Source of the DNA: Thermoproteota archaeon
GTDB taxonomy: Archaea; Korarchaeota; Korarchaeia; Korarchaeales; Korarchaeaceae
Assembly: GCA_021158805.1 (NCBI GenBank)
Contig: JAGGTZ010000164.1
Coordinates: forward strand, 1-5,342
Reading direction: 5' to 3'
DNA length: 5,342 nucleotides
Part shown: one piece after another, positions 5,200-5,342 of the stretch
Layout of the letters: each line of letters starts with the position of its first letter
Position numbering within the stretch: position 1 is the first letter of the stretch
The notes under the pieces: generated by a model
Database searches by the model: none
Told to the model about the DNA's origin: nothing
What the model saw: only the letters and a program-made list of their open reading frames with translations
Translations under genes and position numbers: made by a program

Positions 5200-5342
5200 A
5201 TGGAATGGGACGTAATTATAGTTGGTGGGGGCTCGGCGGGACTTGCTGCAGCTAAGTACTCATCTAAACTAGGACTTAAAACACTGCTATTTGAAGCACA
5301 TAGCGATATAAGGGCTTGGAAACCATGTGGTGAAGGAGTGAG
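5200..5342 (+). CDS. Geranylgeranyl-reductase-family FAD-dependent oxidoreductase (5' part only)
   Basis: The first 47 codons are inside the window, and the gene runs off the right edge. An FAD-binding Rossmann motif starts at once: DVIIVGGGSAGLAAA (4-18), with the dinucleotide-fold GGGxxG at residues 9-14. The acidic ribose-binding residue E32 comes at the end of the second strand. KPCGEGV (41-47) is the cysteine motif typical of archaeal geranylgeranyl reductases, which saturate the isoprenoid chains of membrane lipids or related prenyl compounds. The exact substrate cannot be told from this fragment. Other FAD-dependent dehydrogenases share the Rossmann start, but the KPCGEG segment favours the GGR family. 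The ATG at 5200 has GGTG 5 nt upstream and directly precedes the conserved fold. The gene is divergent from the winged-helix gene across a 194-215 bp regulatory gap, depending on which start the small gene uses. Confidence 0.85.
   Translation, partial: MEWDVIIVGGGSAGLAAAKYSSKLGLKTLLFEAHSDIRAWKPCGEGV

Overview
The window is archaeal, most likely from a thermophilic Thermoproteota (crenarchaeal) or Korarchaeota-like lineage. It carries an archaeosine tRNA-guanine transglycosylase with a PUA domain, a DUF359-family GTP-dependent dephospho-CoA kinase, the start of a geranylgeranyl-reductase-type flavoprotein, and short or absent mRNA leaders behind T/A-rich TATA boxes. Arg is mostly AGA/AGG and Ile often ATA. 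I cannot name a genus from this sequence.

Layout. From the left edge to 704 (minus strand) lies the 3'-truncated gene of a DUF92 integral membrane protein. A short divergent gap with one A/T-rich box separates it from tRNA-Pro(GGG) at 766-842 (plus). One base after the tRNA CCA is the stop codon of a minus-strand radical SAM gene (844-2412), whose product has a B12-binding-like N-terminus and a C-terminal TRAM domain. That gene is divergent, with only 19 bp between start codons, from the dephospho-CoA kinase gene (2432-2974, plus). The kinase gene in turn overlaps the 3' end of tgtA (2961-4715, minus) by 14 bp. Upstream of tgtA on the same strand is a gene for a small winged-helix protein (4766 to about 4984). 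It is preceded by a GC-rich, hairpin-forming leader (5011-5059) and a strong TATA box. The plus strand then starts a GGR-family oxidoreductase at 5200, which runs off the right edge.

How the parts relate. Three elements concern tRNA: TgtA, which acts on G15 of tRNA; the tRNA-Pro gene, which has G15 and C48; and the TRAM-bearing radical SAM protein, whose architecture suggests an RNA-modifying enzyme of unknown target. CoA synthesis (the kinase) and isoprenoid lipid chemistry (the GGR-family protein, possibly DUF92) are separate housekeeping themes. No mobile element, CRISPR array or defence island is visible. The points most worth a second look are the radical SAM protein with its split, seven-cysteine cluster region, and the structured leader in front of the winged-helix gene.
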